In this document: piece by piece, positions 31,991 through 41,207 of the stretch
Layout of the letters: the number at the start of each line of letters is the position of its first letter
Position numbering within the stretch: the stretch's first letter is position 1
Assembly: GCA_003112755.1 (NCBI GenBank)
Contig: BFBT01000001.1
Coordinates: 1,860,001 to 1,924,000 of the forward strand
Reading direction: 5' to 3'
Length of the DNA stretch: 64,000 bases
From: Lawsonibacter asaccharolyticus
GTDB lineage: Bacteria; Bacillota; Clostridia; Oscillospirales; Oscillospiraceae
Position numbers and translations under genes: made by a program
Notes under the pieces: model-generated
Databases searched by the model: none
What the model saw: the letters and a program-made list of their open reading frames with translations, nothing else
Told to the model about the DNA's origin: nothing

Positions 31991-32608
31991 GGAGCATATC
32001 AGAAAAAGATTTACTGCTTTTTTGTTGTCTGGCTCCGCTTCCAGCCATTTTGACCCCTGCCGGTTGTAGTAGTAAGTGAGGGGGGAATTTTTCTGCCCTG
32101 GTGTTTGGCATTTGGAGCATTTACCCGTAGTAGAGAGCAAAGAGAAAGGCTTTCTCCAGCACCGGGTAGAAACCACTGCGCCCGGTGTCATTTTAGCGAA
32201 AGCGGGCAGGAATACCCTTTGCAGGATTAGTAGTAGCAGAAAAGGAGAAATAGATTGCAAAAGCGGCTCCCGATGAACGAGTAGTAGGCAAAGGGAAATT
32301 TGAAAAAAGCATTTATATAAGCCGGGAAAAAGTGGCGAACGGAAGTGAGGGGAAGTTTGCAGTCACGGAGAGCAAGTTTCTACCACGGTGCCAAAATCCG
32401 CAATTCTGCGGTTTTGCCCCTCGCGGGAAACTTGTTGGGGAGTGCCTTCCCCAAACCCTGCTTATCGTCCTCGCGGACTGCATATCATTTACTTCCGCGC
32501 CAGCGCGAAAGTTCATTCATTCCGTCGCTTGTCCTCTCCCCACGCAACCCGCTTCGCTGGGCTTGCGCGGGGGCCCCATGAGCGCCGCCCACGAAAGGAG
32601 GTCACACT
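31991..32608. other. Gene-poor leader of the mob region, probable oriT location
   Basis: About 600 bp without a credible gene. It contains short inverted repeats, for example CCGCAATTCTGCGG (32399-32412) and GCGCCAGCGC near 32500, and precedes mobC. In related elements oriT lies in this position. I cannot identify a nic sequence with confidence. Confidence 0.4.
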
Positions 32609-33006
32609 ATGCGAAAGAAATACAACACACCCCACCGCAGCCGCGTTGTGAAAACCCGGCTGTCCGAAGAAGAATACGCCGACTTCACAGCGCGGCTTGC
32701 GCCTTATGGTATCAGCCAGTCCGAATTTCTCCGGCAGGCAATACGGCGGGCGACCATACGCCCCGTTGTCCATGTGTCGGCGGTCAATACGAACTTCTTT
32801 CCGCTGTCGGGAAGCTGACAGCCGAGTACGGCAGGATCGGTGGCAGCCTCAATCAGATTGCCCGGTATCTGAACGAGTACGGCGTACCCTACCATGCGCT
32901 GTCCGGCGAGATACGCGCCACCATAGCCGACCTTGCCGCCCACAAGTATGAAGTCCTCAAGAAAGTAGGTGACGTGGTTGGCAACACTCAAGCATTTAGG
33001 CTCTAA
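32609..33006 (+). pseudogene. mobC: MobC relaxosome protein gene with a one-base deletion
   Basis: The start RKKYNTPHRSRVVKTRLSEE, then SQSEFLRQAIRRATIRPVVH, is a ribbon-helix-helix MobC N-terminus. At about 32788-32795 the frame shifts: the conserved continuation ELLSAVGKLTAEYGRIGGSL, NQIARYLNEYGVPYHALSGE and VLKKVGDVVGNTQ is read in another frame up to 33006. One missing base after GTCAAT would explain this. As written the protein stops at 32818 after 69 aa. Confidence 0.85.
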
Positions 33007-34590
33007 GAACGCCGATTACGGAGCCGCCGAAGCCTATCTGACCTTTGAGCATGACGAGTTTACCATGAAGCCCACCCTTGACGAACAGGGGCGGCTGATC
33101 CCCCGCAAGGATTACCGGGTGTCCACGCTGAACTGCGGCGACGAAGACTTTGCCGTTGCCTATATGCGCTCCAATCTCCGCTACAGGAAGAACCAGCGGC
33201 GGGAAGATGTGAAAAGCCATCACTACATCATCAGCTTTGACCCACGGGACGCGGCACACAACGGCTTGACCGCAGACCGGGCGCAGGCGTTGGGCGAGAA
33301 GTTTTGCGCCGAGCATTTTCCCGGACACCAAGCCCTGATATGTACCACCTGGACGGACATAACCACAGCGGCAACATTCATGTGTATATCGTCATCAACA
33401 GCCTTCGGGTTGAGGAAGTCCCGTTCCTACCCTACATGGACAGGCCAGCCGACACGAAAGCCGGGTGCAAGCACCGCTGTACCGATGCTGCCTTGCGCTA
33501 CTTCAAATCCGAAGTCATGGAGATGTGCCACTGGGAGGGGATTTACCAAATTGACCTCTTGAACGGCAGCAAGAACCGCGTCACAGAAAGAGAGTATTGG
33601 GCGCAGAAAAAGGGACAGGCCGTGCTGGACAAACAGAACGCCCCCATGTTTGCGGAGGGTATCACACCCCGGCAGACCAAGTTTGAAACGAACAAGGAAA
33701 AGCTGCGGCGGACCATACGCAAAGCCCTTTTCACCGCTGCCAGCTTTGACGAGTTTTCCTCTCTGCTGCTGCGGGAGTGCGTGACCGTCAAGGAGAGCCG
33801 GGGGCGGCTTTCCTACCTCACGCCGGACAGGACAAAGCCCATTACCGCCCGGAAGCTGGGCGACGATTTTGACCGCGCCACCGTTCTTACGCTTTTGAAA
33901 CAGAACGCCGCCAGAGCAGCCGAAACGCCCACCATCCCGCGCACCATAAAAGACTGTTTGCAGGCCGCCAGAGCCGAGATAGCTGCCCCCAAACAGGACG
34001 GTGTGCAGCGGCTTGTGGACATAGCCGCCAAGAGAGCCGAGGGCAAGGGAAAAGGCTACGAGCATTGGGCAAAGATACACAATCTGAAACAGGAGGCAAA
34101 GACACTGAATGTGTATCAAGAATACGGATTTACTTCCCCGGAGCAGCTGGAAGCGGACATAGACACCGCCTATGCGGAAATGTGGCAGACTAACGGCGAA
34201 CTGAAAACGCAGGAAACCAAGCTGCAAGGGAAAAAGGAGCTGCAGCGGCAGGTGTTGGTCTACGCCCAGACCAAGCCCGCCCGCGACGGGGTGAAAGCGC
34301 AGAAATCCCCCAAAGCCCGCGACGCATACCGGCAGGCGCATGAGAGCGATTTTATCATAGCCGAAGCCGCCGCCCGGTATTTCCGGGAGCATGGCATTAC
34401 CAAACTGCCCGCCCGGAAAGCGTTGCAGGCCGAGATCGAGCAGCTTATTTCCCCAAAAGACAGCCTTTACAACGGCTACCGGGAACAGAAACGGCGGTTC
34501 AAGGAGTTGCAGACAGTCAAACGGAACATCGACCAAATCCTGCGCCGGGAGGAACCGAAGCGCAGAAAGGAGCAGAACCATGAGCGATAA
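32969..34590 (+). pseudogene. Relaxase (MobP type) gene with a one-base deletion
   Basis: The N-terminal part begins ATLKHLGSKNADYGAAEAYL and runs through HHYIISFDPRD and FCAEHFPGHQALICT; then the frame breaks at about 33348-33352. The three-His motif HLDGHNHSGNIHVYIVI continues in another frame and the rest runs to 34590. TGTACCACCTGG would need one more C to join the frames. Joined, it would be about 540 aa. As written the N-terminal product ends at 33562 and lacks the His cluster, so mobilization should be lost. Confidence 0.87.
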
Positions 34591-35046
34591 CCCGCCCCGC
34601 ATGGACTACCGCCAGCACCGGCGGGCGCGGCGGCTGGTACATGAGTGCTGTAACTACGACGATGGGAACTGCCTGCTATTGGACGACGGGGAGCCTTGCG
34701 TGTGTGTTCAGAGCATTTCCTATTCCTGCTAAAATGGGGTCCCCACAAAGTCATTGACTTTGTGGGGAGAGGAGGAGCAGCGGAATGAGTGAGCTTTCCC
34801 GCCAGCAGGGAAGCGAGGGATATGGAGCTTGCGACGACGAGGTTCCGTGTGGCTGTCCTGCCCCTTGACGGGGAGCTGTCCGCAGCATTCTTGTACCGGG
34901 GAAGCCGGAAACGGTGCGCGGTCTGCGGGGCGGCTTTGCCCCCAAATCCAACCGGGGAAAGTACTGTCCCGACTGCGCCGCCAAAGTACGCCGCCGCAAG
35001 GAAGCCGAGCGACAGCGCAAACGCTACCAACTTTCTACGCATTTAA
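34580..35046 (+). pseudogene. Cysteine-rich VLP protein gene, frameshifted and interrupted
   Basis: It starts MDYRQHRRARRLVHECCNYD and CLLLDDGEPCVCVQSISYS, then stops at 34732 after CCC to CC contraction. About 110 bp of foreign sequence with a hairpin follows. The conserved FRVAVLPLDGELSAAFLYRG and CAVCGAA resume at about 34842, and a second one-base loss near 34932 moves the end (APKSNRGKYCPDCAAKVRRR) to a third frame. The gene product of such elements is of unknown function with two CxxC pairs. Confidence 0.75.
34731..34843 (+). repeat. About 110-bp insertion with a 12-bp hairpin inside the VLP gene
   Basis: Between the two halves of the VLP gene lies a sequence beginning AAAATGGGGT. It contains a perfect stem CCCCACAAAGTC (34741-34752) / GACTTTGTGGGG (34756-34767), then a GAGGAGGAGC tract. 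It carries no gene and replaces about 10 bp of the expected coding sequence. It may be a small non-autonomous element. Confidence 0.5.
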
Positions 35047-35175
35047 GGGTTTTCAAACCCTTGTAAATCAAGGCTTTTTACCTACCCTCAATAGTGGCTT
35101 GATACATTTCTTTTTCCCTCAGAAACGGTGTTCTATATGCGTACAAACGCCCTAAATCCACCCAAAGGAGGAACC

Positions 35176-36066
35176 ATGTCAGATAACCGAAAATATTACT
35201 ACCTGAAGCTGAAAGAGAATTACTTTGACGAGGACGCTATCGTGCTGCTGGAGAGTATGCAGGACGGCGTACTCTACTCCAACATTCTCTTGAAGCTGTA
35301 CTTAAAGTCGCTGAAAAATGGCGGGAAGCTGCAGCTTGATGAAAATATCCCTTACACCGCGCAGATGATTGCCACCATTACCCGCCAGCAAGTCGGCACC
35401 GTAGAACGGGCCTTGCAGATCTTTATGAAACTGGGGGTTGTGGAGCCGCTGCAAAACGGCGCACTGTATATGAGCAACATTGAACTGATGATCGGCCAGT
35501 CCTCTACCGAGGGGGAGCGGAAACGGCGGGCAAGTCTGACTTTGCAGGAGCAAAAGGCCTTGCCAAAGGCCGGGGCGGACAAATGTCCACCATATCAAGC
35601 GGACATTTGTCCACCAGAGTTAGAGATAGAAAAAGAGAGAGCACGAGAGTTAGATACGGGACAACCCGCCCGCGCCGCCTATGGCCGGTATGGAAATGTC
35701 TTTTTGACCCAATCGGAACTGGACGGGCCGAAAGCTGATCTGCCCGGCAAATGGGACTACTACATTGACCGGCTATCCTGTCATATCGCGTCCAGCGGCA
35801 GGAAGTATCACAGCCATGCCGCCACGATTTACAAATGGGCGCAGGAGGACGCCACCAAGAAACCCTCGAAAAGGGCATACCCGACTACTCATGCAAGGAG
35901 GGCGAGAGTTTATGAAGAACGAAATCAACGCTGTTTTGGAAAATATGAAGGCCACCACACCGGAGCGGTCGGACTACACCAGCGAGGACGGTTTGCTGCA
36001 CTGCGGCAAGTGCCACAAACCAAAAGAAGCCTACTTCCCGGAGGGCAAGGCATTGTTTGGGCTTGA
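35176..36066 (+). CDS. Phage-type replisome organizer, C-terminus frameshifted
   Basis: Replication initiation protein with the phage replisome organizer N-terminal domain (YYYLKLKENYFDEDAIVLLE, MQDGVLYSNILLKLYLKSLK, TRQQVGTVERALQIFMKLG). The ATG at 35176 follows AAAGGAGG. The normal end, as I know related proteins, is near GIPDYSCKEGESL with TGA at 35913-35915 overlapping the ATG of the next gene; reading this needs one more G in AAAAGGGCATA (about 35872). As written the frame runs on to 36066, 155 bp into the DnaC-like gene. The N-terminal function should be kept. Confidence 0.82.
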   Translation: MSDNRKYYYLKLKENYFDEDAIVLLESMQDGVLYSNILLKLYLKSLKNGGKLQLDENIPYTAQMIATITRQQVGTVERALQIFMKLGVVEPLQNGALYMSNIELMIGQSSTEGERKRRASLTLQEQKALPKAGADKCPPYQADICPPELEIEKERARELDTGQPARAAYGRYGNVFLTQSELDGPKADLPGKWDYYIDRLSCHIASSGRKYHSHAATIYKWAQEDATKKPSKRAYPTTHARRARVYEERNQRCFGKYEGHHTGAVGLHQRGRFAALRQVPQTKRSLLPGGQGIVWA

Positions 36067-36745
36067 CCGCCACCCGGCAGAGTGCGACTGCCAGAGAGCC
36101 GCCCGTGAGGAGCGGGAAGCCGCCGAACAGCGGCGCAGGCACCTTGACACCGTGGAGGAACTGAAACGCTGGGGCTTTACCGACCCCACCATACGGGACT
36201 GGACTTTTGAAAACGACAACGGCAGGAACCCGCAGACCGAACTTGCCCGCCGGTATGTGGAGCATCGGGAGGATATGCGAACCGACAATATCGGCTGCCT
36301 GTTCTGGGGCGGTGTGGGAACCGGCAAAAGCTACCTTGCGGGCTGTATCGCAAACGCCCTCATGGAGAAAGAAATCCCTGTCCACATGACGAACTTTGCC
36401 CTTATCCTCAATGACCTTGCCGCTAGTTTTGAGGGGCACAACGAGTACATTTCCCGTCTTTGCCGCTATCCGCTGCTGATCCTTGACGACTTCGGCATGG
36501 AGCGCGACACCGAGTACGGGCTGGAACAGGTTTTCAATGTGATAGACAGCCGTTACCGCAGCGGTAAGCCGCTGATCGTCACGACCAACCTCACGCTGGA
36601 CGACCTGCGGAATCCGGAGGACACCGCCCATTCCCGGATTTATGACCGGTTACTTTCTATGTGTGTTCCGGTACGCTTTACCAGCGATAACTTCCGGCAG
36701 GAAGCCGCACAAGCTAAGCTGGAACGGCTGAAAAAGCTAATGTGA
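35912..36745 (+). CDS. DnaC/IstB-like ATP-binding protein
   Basis: A 277-aa AAA+ helicase loader. An N-terminal zinc-binding section (CGKCHKPKEAYF, CDCQRA) is followed by Walker A GGVGTGKS, Walker B LLILDDFG and sensor NLTLDDL. The ATG at 35912 has AAGGAGGG 10 bases upstream. It probably loads a host helicase at the element's origin with the replisome organizer encoded upstream. Confidence 0.92.
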   Translation: MKNEINAVLENMKATTPERSDYTSEDGLLHCGKCHKPKEAYFPEGKALFGLDRHPAECDCQRAAREEREAAEQRRRHLDTVEELKRWGFTDPTIRDWTFENDNGRNPQTELARRYVEHREDMRTDNIGCLFWGGVGTGKSYLAGCIANALMEKEIPVHMTNFALILNDLAASFEGHNEYISRLCRYPLLILDDFGMERDTEYGLEQVFNVIDSRYRSGKPLIVTTNLTLDDLRNPEDTAHSRIYDRLLSMCVPVRFTSDNFRQEAAQAKLERLKKLM

Positions 36746-36760
36746 TAAGGAGGCGGTACG

Positions 36761-36955
36761 ATGAAAGAAGTTCCCATCTGGGAAAAGAGCAATTTGAGTT
36801 TGGAGGAAGCTGCCGCCTACTCCAGCATAGGGATTAACAAGCTGCGCGATCTCACTAATGAAAAGGACTGTCGGTTTGTACTATGGGTAGGGAATAAGCG
36901 CCTGATCAAGCGCCGCCTGTTTGACCAATTCATCGAGCAGATGTATTCCATCTGA
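36761..36955 (+). CDS. xis: Excisionase (Tn916 Xis-like)
   Basis: A 64-aa helix-turn-helix protein (VPIWEKSNLSLEEAAAYSSI, INKLRDLTNEKDCRFVLWVG, LIKRRLFDQFIE) closely matching the Xis of Tn916-type elements. AAGGAGG lies before the ATG and the integrase follows. It directs recombination towards excision. Confidence 0.92.
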   Translation: MKEVPIWEKSNLSLEEAAAYSSIGINKLRDLTNEKDCRFVLWVGNKRLIKRRLFDQFIEQMYSI

Positions 36956-37040
36956 AATTTGTGGTGTGAAAGACTGCCTGAATATGGTACAATCAAAGTG
37001 TCATACCAAGGCTCTTTCCATTACGGAAAGGAGTTTGACA

Positions 37041-38216
37041 ATGTCCGAAAAGCGCAAAGACCATAAGGGAAGAATCCTGCGGACAGGAGAGAGCCGGAGA
37101 AAAGACCTGATTTATCAATACCGCTATACGGATATCCGGGGAAAGCGCCAGACGGTTTATTCCTCTGATTTAAGGGAACTGCGGGAAAAAGAGAAAGAAA
37201 TCCAGAAGCAGCTTGACGCGGGAATCGACTATGCCGCCGGAAAAATCACCGTCATAGAACTGGTAGAGCGGTATATCGGCCTAAAGCAGGGCGTCCGCTA
37301 CAACACGAAGGTTGGATACAATTTTGTGCGGAATCTGATTCGGCAAGAAGATTTTGGATACCGCCCGATCTGGGATATCAAAGTATCCGATGCCCAACAG
37401 TGGATCATGAAGCTGCACGGCGACGGAAAGGGAGACAGCACCATCACCAGCATGCGGGGCGTTGTCAAACTGGCATTTCAAATGGCCTGCAACGAGGATA
37501 TCATCCGAAAAAATCCCTTCGACTTCAAGTTGGTGGAGGTCGTTCCCAATGACTCGCAGAAGCGAATCACCATGACCCAGGAGCAGCAGGAAATCTGGAT
37601 GGGTTTTATTCGGGGTGACAAGACCTACCGCAAGTATTACGATGAGTTTGTAGTCCTGCTGGAAACCGGGATGCGGGTGAGCGAGTTCTGCGGCCTGACC
37701 AAAAGCGATCTGGATTTTGAGAACCGTCGTATCCGGGTGGATCACCAGCTCGTCCGGGAGCGGGGCAGCAAGTACTATGTGGAGAAAACAAAAACCGAAT
37801 GTGGCTGTCGTTTTATTCCCATGACGGATACGGCGTACCAGAGCCTTAAAAATATCCTGGCTCGTCGCAAGACACTCAAAGCAGAGATGATCGTCGACGG
37901 ATACACCGGATTTTTGCTGCTGGATAAGGACGACAAGCCCAAGGTGGCACTGCACATCGAAAATGAGATGCGCTGGGCCATGAAGAAGTATCGCAAGCTG
38001 TACCCGGACAAGCCCCTGCCGCACATTACTCCCCATGTGTTCCGTCATACCTTTTGCAGCAACATGGCCAATGCGGGTATGGATATCAAGAACTTGCAGT
38101 ATGTGATGGGCCACTCCGATGTGGGGGTGACACTGAATGTCTACACCCACGCCAGCTTTGACCGGGCAGCCGAACAGATGGCAAAAATCCTTGCGTTCCC
38201 CGCTGTGACAGCTTGA
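37041..38216 (+). CDS. int: Tn916-type tyrosine integrase
   Basis: A 391-aa integrase with an AP2-like arm-binding N-terminus (RKDLIYQYRYTDIRGKRQTV), a core-binding domain, and catalytic residues in ETGMRVSEFCGL (R), HITPHVFRHTFCSNM (H-x-x-R), YVMGHSDVGVTLNVYTHA (H and nucleophile Tyr). The ATG at 37041 follows AAAGGAG. The gene is intact. It ends 175 bp before the chromosomal phosphatase gene, which marks the right end of the element. Confidence 0.95.
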   Translation: MSEKRKDHKGRILRTGESRRKDLIYQYRYTDIRGKRQTVYSSDLRELREKEKEIQKQLDAGIDYAAGKITVIELVERYIGLKQGVRYNTKVGYNFVRNLIRQEDFGYRPIWDIKVSDAQQWIMKLHGDGKGDSTITSMRGVVKLAFQMACNEDIIRKNPFDFKLVEVVPNDSQKRITMTQEQQEIWMGFIRGDKTYRKYYDEFVVLLETGMRVSEFCGLTKSDLDFENRRIRVDHQLVRERGSKYYVEKTKTECGCRFIPMTDTAYQSLKNILARRKTLKAEMIVDGYTGFLLLDKDDKPKVALHIENEMRWAMKKYRKLYPDKPLPHITPHVFRHTFCSNMANAGMDIKNLQYVMGHSDVGVTLNVYTHASFDRAAEQMAKILAFPAVTA

Positions 38217-38242
38217 AAAATCAGGTCAAATCCGCAGTTGGT

Positions 38243-38263
38243 ACTACACCAATTACTACACCA
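38243..38263 (+). repeat. Tandem ACTACACCA pair next to the integrase
   Basis: ACTACACCA at 38243-38251 and 38255-38263, then TTTGCC. The same motif pair is at 22913-22932. These may be integrase arm sites in the element's right end. The region 38264-38391 up to the phosphatase has no gene. Confidence 0.5.
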
Positions 38264-38391
38264 TTTGCCAATGAAATTGCGTAGATTTACGCAGATTTGC
38301 GTGGGCAGCATGGCAACCACAACGAAAAGAAAAAGCGCCGAAAAGCCAGTCATATCAATGGTTTGCAGGCTTATGAAGGGATATATAAGAG

Positions 38392-38856
38392 ATGACCAAA
38401 ATACTATTTGTTTGCCACGGCAATATATGCAGGTCGCCCATGGCGGAGTTCATGCTGAAGGACCTGGTCAAAAAACGCGGGATGGAGAGGGACTTTCTGA
38501 TCGCCTCCTCTGCCACCAGCGCGGAGGAGATCGGCAACCCCGTCCATCCAGGCACGGCGAGCCGGCTGGCCCGGGAGGGCATCTCCACAGCGGGGAAATA
38601 TGCCGTGCAGCTGAAGCGGACCGACTATGACCGTTACGACTATTTTCTGGGCATGGATCAATGGAACGTCCGCAATATGAAGCGGATCTTGGGGGGAGAT
38701 CCGGAGAACAAGGTGCACCTGCTGCTGGACTTTACCGGGCGGCCGGGGGAGGAGATCGCAGACCCCTGGTACACAGGAGACTTTGAACGCACCTATGCAG
38801 ATATCCTGGAGGGGTGCACCGGCTTCCTCCGACAGCTGGAGGGGCAGGGGACATAG
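38392..38856 (+). CDS. Low-molecular-weight protein tyrosine phosphatase
   Basis: A 154-aa LMW-PTP with the active-site loop CHGNICRS (C8 to R14, CX5R plus Ser) and the general-acid loop DPWYTGDF near residue 125. It dephosphorylates tyrosine- or arginine-phosphorylated proteins. Its upstream sequence belongs to the inserted element, so its original promoter may have been displaced by the Tn916-type insertion. Confidence 0.93.
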   Translation: MTKILFVCHGNICRSPMAEFMLKDLVKKRGMERDFLIASSATSAEEIGNPVHPGTASRLAREGISTAGKYAVQLKRTDYDRYDYFLGMDQWNVRNMKRILGGDPENKVHLLLDFTGRPGEEIADPWYTGDFERTYADILEGCTGFLRQLEGQGT

Positions 38857-38905
38857 ACTGCAGCGGAGGACGGCCGTCCCCCGCGCCATATTAGAAGAAA
38901 AGAGA

Positions 38906-38943
38906 AAGATGGCGGCCCCGGATTTCCGAGGCCGTCATCTTTC
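38906..38943. terminator. Bidirectional terminator between phosphatase and rubredoxin
   Basis: Stem AAAGATGGCGGCC / GGCCGTCATCTTT with one wobble and an internal CCGGATTTCCGA loop, T-rich on both sides, between two converging genes. Confidence 0.75.
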
Positions 38944-38950
38944 TCAGGTA

Positions 38951-39106
38951 TTACGCCTTTTCAAACTCACTCTTGCCCAGACCACACACGGGGCAGACCC
39001 AGTCGGAGGGGACATCCTCCCAGGGCGTGCCGGGAGCCACGCCGTTGTCGGGGCCTCCCACGGCAGGGTCATATTCATAGCCGCAGGGGCAGACATATTG
39101 ATCCAT
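38951..39106 (-). CDS. Rubredoxin with a shortened first metal motif
   Basis: A 51-aa electron carrier with one iron bound by four Cys. The protein reads [18 protein letters not shown], then [20 protein letters not shown] and [12 protein letters not shown]. The second motif is the normal CPVCG; the first is CPCG (C-x-C) instead of C-x-x-C. A second ATG directly upstream (39109) is the alternative start. It lies next to a rubrerythrin fragment and would pass electrons to rubrerythrin or similar peroxide-reducing proteins. Confidence 0.9.
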   Translation of the reverse strand: MDQYVCPCGYEYDPAVGGPDNGVAPGTPWEDVPSDWVCPVCGLGKSEFEKA

Positions 39107-39134
39107 CATGACCGCTCTTTTCTCGGGGACAGAG

Positions 39135-39200
39135 GATCAGCCAAAGTAGCACTTCAGCAGGCCCTCGAACGCCTTGCTGCGGCGGGCCTCGTCCCGGGCC
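39135..39200 (-). pseudogene. Rubrerythrin 3'-end fragment (left repeat of the AIPR island)
   Basis: These 66 bp match the last 66 bp of the intact rubrerythrin gene region (41802-41867) at 60 of 66 positions, in the same orientation, and encode [20 protein letters not shown] plus stop. Nothing of the remaining gene is present. It is either a remnant of a second rubrerythrin or an attachment-site copy from integration. Confidence 0.8.
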
Positions 39201-39786
39201 GTCTATCCTCGCCGGATCAGCAGGCCGTTTTGCGTTCTATGGAAATGCAGTAATTTCAAGACTTTTGCCTCCGTCTCCATTCTAAATAACAAACAGCCAA
39301 CGCCCAAAGCAGGCGTTTTCGAGAAAGTGCTGCCTTTCTATCCGCTTTTGGGAGACATATCATGGATAAACTGGATGATGCAGGTGTTTAGTCACTAGCA
39401 AATAAGCATTGGATGTTCCAATACACCATCGCGGTGGATGGCCCAAAGAAGGATGTCCGCAAGAGAAATAACAAGTTCGGCAATCCTACGAAGACAGAGA
39501 CGGAGGCAATTAGAGCCAGAAACAAATGCTGCTCATATTCCAGATGGGGGCCAAAGACAATATCGAAACGGCAAAGTCGGCATACAAGGTATTCTCGTCT
39601 AATGGAAAGCACTTTTTGGTCAAGTATGCTCCCTATGCTCTGCATTTTATGGAATATTTGGGCTCGGCGTTGGCTTGGAGGTATTCTTTCAAAAGAAGAA
39701 GTCGGTTGCAAATGTAGTAATTTCCGTAGTTGGGTATAGATTTTACCTCCTTGTGCGGGGTTCTTATAATTATAACATGCCGACAG
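39201..39786 (+). other. Degenerate sequence, possible integrase N-terminal remnant
   Basis: No intact gene. A short frame from about 39413 reads MFQYTIAVDGPKKDVRKRNN and KFGNPTKTETEAIRARN, which has the pattern of the AP2-like arm-binding domain of tyrosine integrases (beta strands, basic loop, KTxxEA helix). It then loses sense. A second short frame (39526-39717) is unrecognised. Confidence 0.35.
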
Positions 39787-39787
39787 A

Positions 39788-39816
39788 AAAAAGGGGTGGT
39801 AAACACCCCTTTGATC
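39788..39816 (-). terminator. Terminator of the AIPR-XRE operon
   Basis: On the minus strand AAAGGGGTG, a TTTAC loop, CACCCCTTT, then a T-run (TTTC). It lies just after the XRE gene. Confidence 0.85.
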
Positions 39817-39820
39817 AGTT

Positions 39821-40036
39821 TTACACTTTTTCGAGATCAATGATCTTTCTGATATCGCTAATCTCCAATGCGGTGGCAATCTTACCTAAGTGTTCAAAAT
39901 TGATAACAGTTCGAGTGCCTCTCACAATATCGCTTATTGTTGATTCCCGTACTCCCGCCATCTCGGCGAGTTTTTTCTGTGTTATACCTTCCTCTTCAAG
40001 AAGTTCTTTAACACGAAGTTTGACACGGTAGCTCAT
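39821..40036 (-). CDS. XRE-family repressor of the AIPR operon
   Basis: A 71-aa Cro/C1-type protein: VKELLEEEGITQKKLAEMAG, VRESTISDIVRGTRTVIN, then a short C-terminal helix. Its ATG overlaps the AIPR stop by 4 bp (ATGA), so the two proteins are made together. The operon promoter has palindromes that could be its operator. It is probably the control protein of the AIPR system. Confidence 0.88.
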   Translation of the reverse strand: MSYRVKLRVKELLEEEGITQKKLAEMAGVRESTISDIVRGTRTVINFEHLGKIATALEISDIRKIIDLEKV

Positions 40037-41205
40037 ACCAGACTAATTCCCTCCATGCTCGAAAGTACCATGTAGGCATAATTCCAAAGGCTGGGGTCTT
40101 TTCCAAAAACAGTAGGCTTATCGCCCAAAGAGCCAGCCAAATCCATAACACTTCTTGTGAGTCCGACTTTGTGCTTGTTCCAAACAGCGATGGGATCTTT
40201 GCCGTCCATCCACTTATACTTGCCTGAGGTGATATCATACTCGAGAAGAACTCTGAATGCCGCCAGAATGGGATAGAGAAGACCATCGGGAATTTTGTAG
40301 TAAATATCACTCATACAGAATTTACTCTTGCCGACGGGGCTGCCCTCTTTGTAGCCAGAATAGGACTTTCGACCGTACATACGACCATTCTCGTTATAAG
40401 CTACAGCAAACTCAGTTTCGATGGCATCGTAAAGATCAAACAGATCGGGAATGACATTCACAAATTTTCTGTAGTGCTCGGGGTCGTCCAAATACTCATT
40501 CAGCATGGCCTGTTTGCCAGAGTATGCTTTGGTAGGATGCTCCGCACTGTTATACTTATCGATGTTGAACATACAAATGATAGAAACGATATCGCGCGCG
40601 TCGATCATTTTCAGAGCCTTTTTGGTATCGGTGTCTTTTGTGATCTGATTCTGCTTAAAGGAAATTCTATTAAAGAAGGGAAGTCCCTCGAGGCCTTCCT
40701 TGATGGGATCGAACTTCTCTCTCAGTTCTGCCATAGACTTTGCATCGACTGCGATAGAAGTATTACGAGCTTCAGCCAGATCGGCAATCATTGCTTCGAC
40801 GCCAGTCATTACTTCAAACTGAACATACTGTTCCAGGACTTTATCCTTGTTCTCAAGAAGGATCTTGTAGGTATGTCCGCCATCAATGTTGCCATGGCAG
40901 CTTTCATCCTCGAAATCAATGGTTACTTCCTGCAAGCGGTTATCATAACGCACTCTCTTTGCGGAGAGAATGATGCCTCTGTTCTTCAGGTGGAACTGGC
41001 CGTCATTACTCAGCAGAGACTCTGTGATTGCATTTGCCACAGTAGAGTTGAGTTTCTGATCGCGGGGGTTTGTGGACATGGGAATACCCTCGGGGACATC
41101 GCAGGTCTTGGCATAGAAAATGTACTTTCTCGGAGTTTCGTTGCCAAGAGGATCATCAAACTTCCTAAAATTGTTGTCGCTTACCTTAATTGTCTTTCTA
41201 ATCAT
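40033..41205 (-). CDS. AIPR-family (abortive infection) protein
   Basis: A 390-aa protein with AIPR signatures: FHLKNRGIILSAKRVRYDN, the GNIDGGHTYKILLEN motif (family NGGQT-like segment), and later AELREKFDPIKEGLEGLPFF. AIPR proteins occur in phage-resistance loci and are thought to act in abortive infection; their biochemistry is poorly known. GAGGTAATT precedes the ATG. With the overlapping XRE gene it forms a compact two-gene unit in an island. Antiphage activity is inferred. Confidence 0.85.
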   Translation of the reverse strand: MIRKTIKVSDNNFRKFDDPLGNETPRKYIFYAKTCDVPEGIPMSTNPRDQKLNSTVANAITESLLSNDGQFHLKNRGIILSAKRVRYDNRLQEVTIDFEDESCHGNIDGGHTYKILLENKDKVLEQYVQFEVMTGVEAMIADLAEARNTSIAVDAKSMAELREKFDPIKEGLEGLPFFNRISFKQNQITKDTDTKKALKMIDARDIVSIICMFNIDKYNSAEHPTKAYSGKQAMLNEYLDDPEHYRKFVNVIPDLFDLYDAIETEFAVAYNENGRMYGRKSYSGYKEGSPVGKSKFCMSDIYYKIPDGLLYPILAAFRVLLEYDITSGKYKWMDGKDPIAVWNKHKVGLTRSVMDLAGSLGDKPTVFGKDPSLWNYAYMVLSSMEGISLV

Positions 41206-41207
41206 AA

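Larger units (their letters stand above)
29450..38390. mobile_element. Decayed integrative mobilizable element with Tn916-type integrase
   Basis: Gene order on the plus strand: sigma-like gene, HTH_16 gene, IS3-type insertion (opposite strand), mobC, MobP-type relaxase, Cys-rich VLP gene, replication organizer, DnaC-like ATPase, excisionase and integrase. No secretion genes are present. An amber codon and five one-base deletions are seen between 29700 and 35900; the right-hand genes (DnaC, Xis, Int) are intact. The left end is uncertain and may include the HxlR-SirTM cargo. Confidence 0.65.

Noticed and set aside
39388..39879. A 163-codon open frame on the minus strand
   Set aside because: No motif or ribosome site, and it crosses the terminator and start of the XRE gene region.
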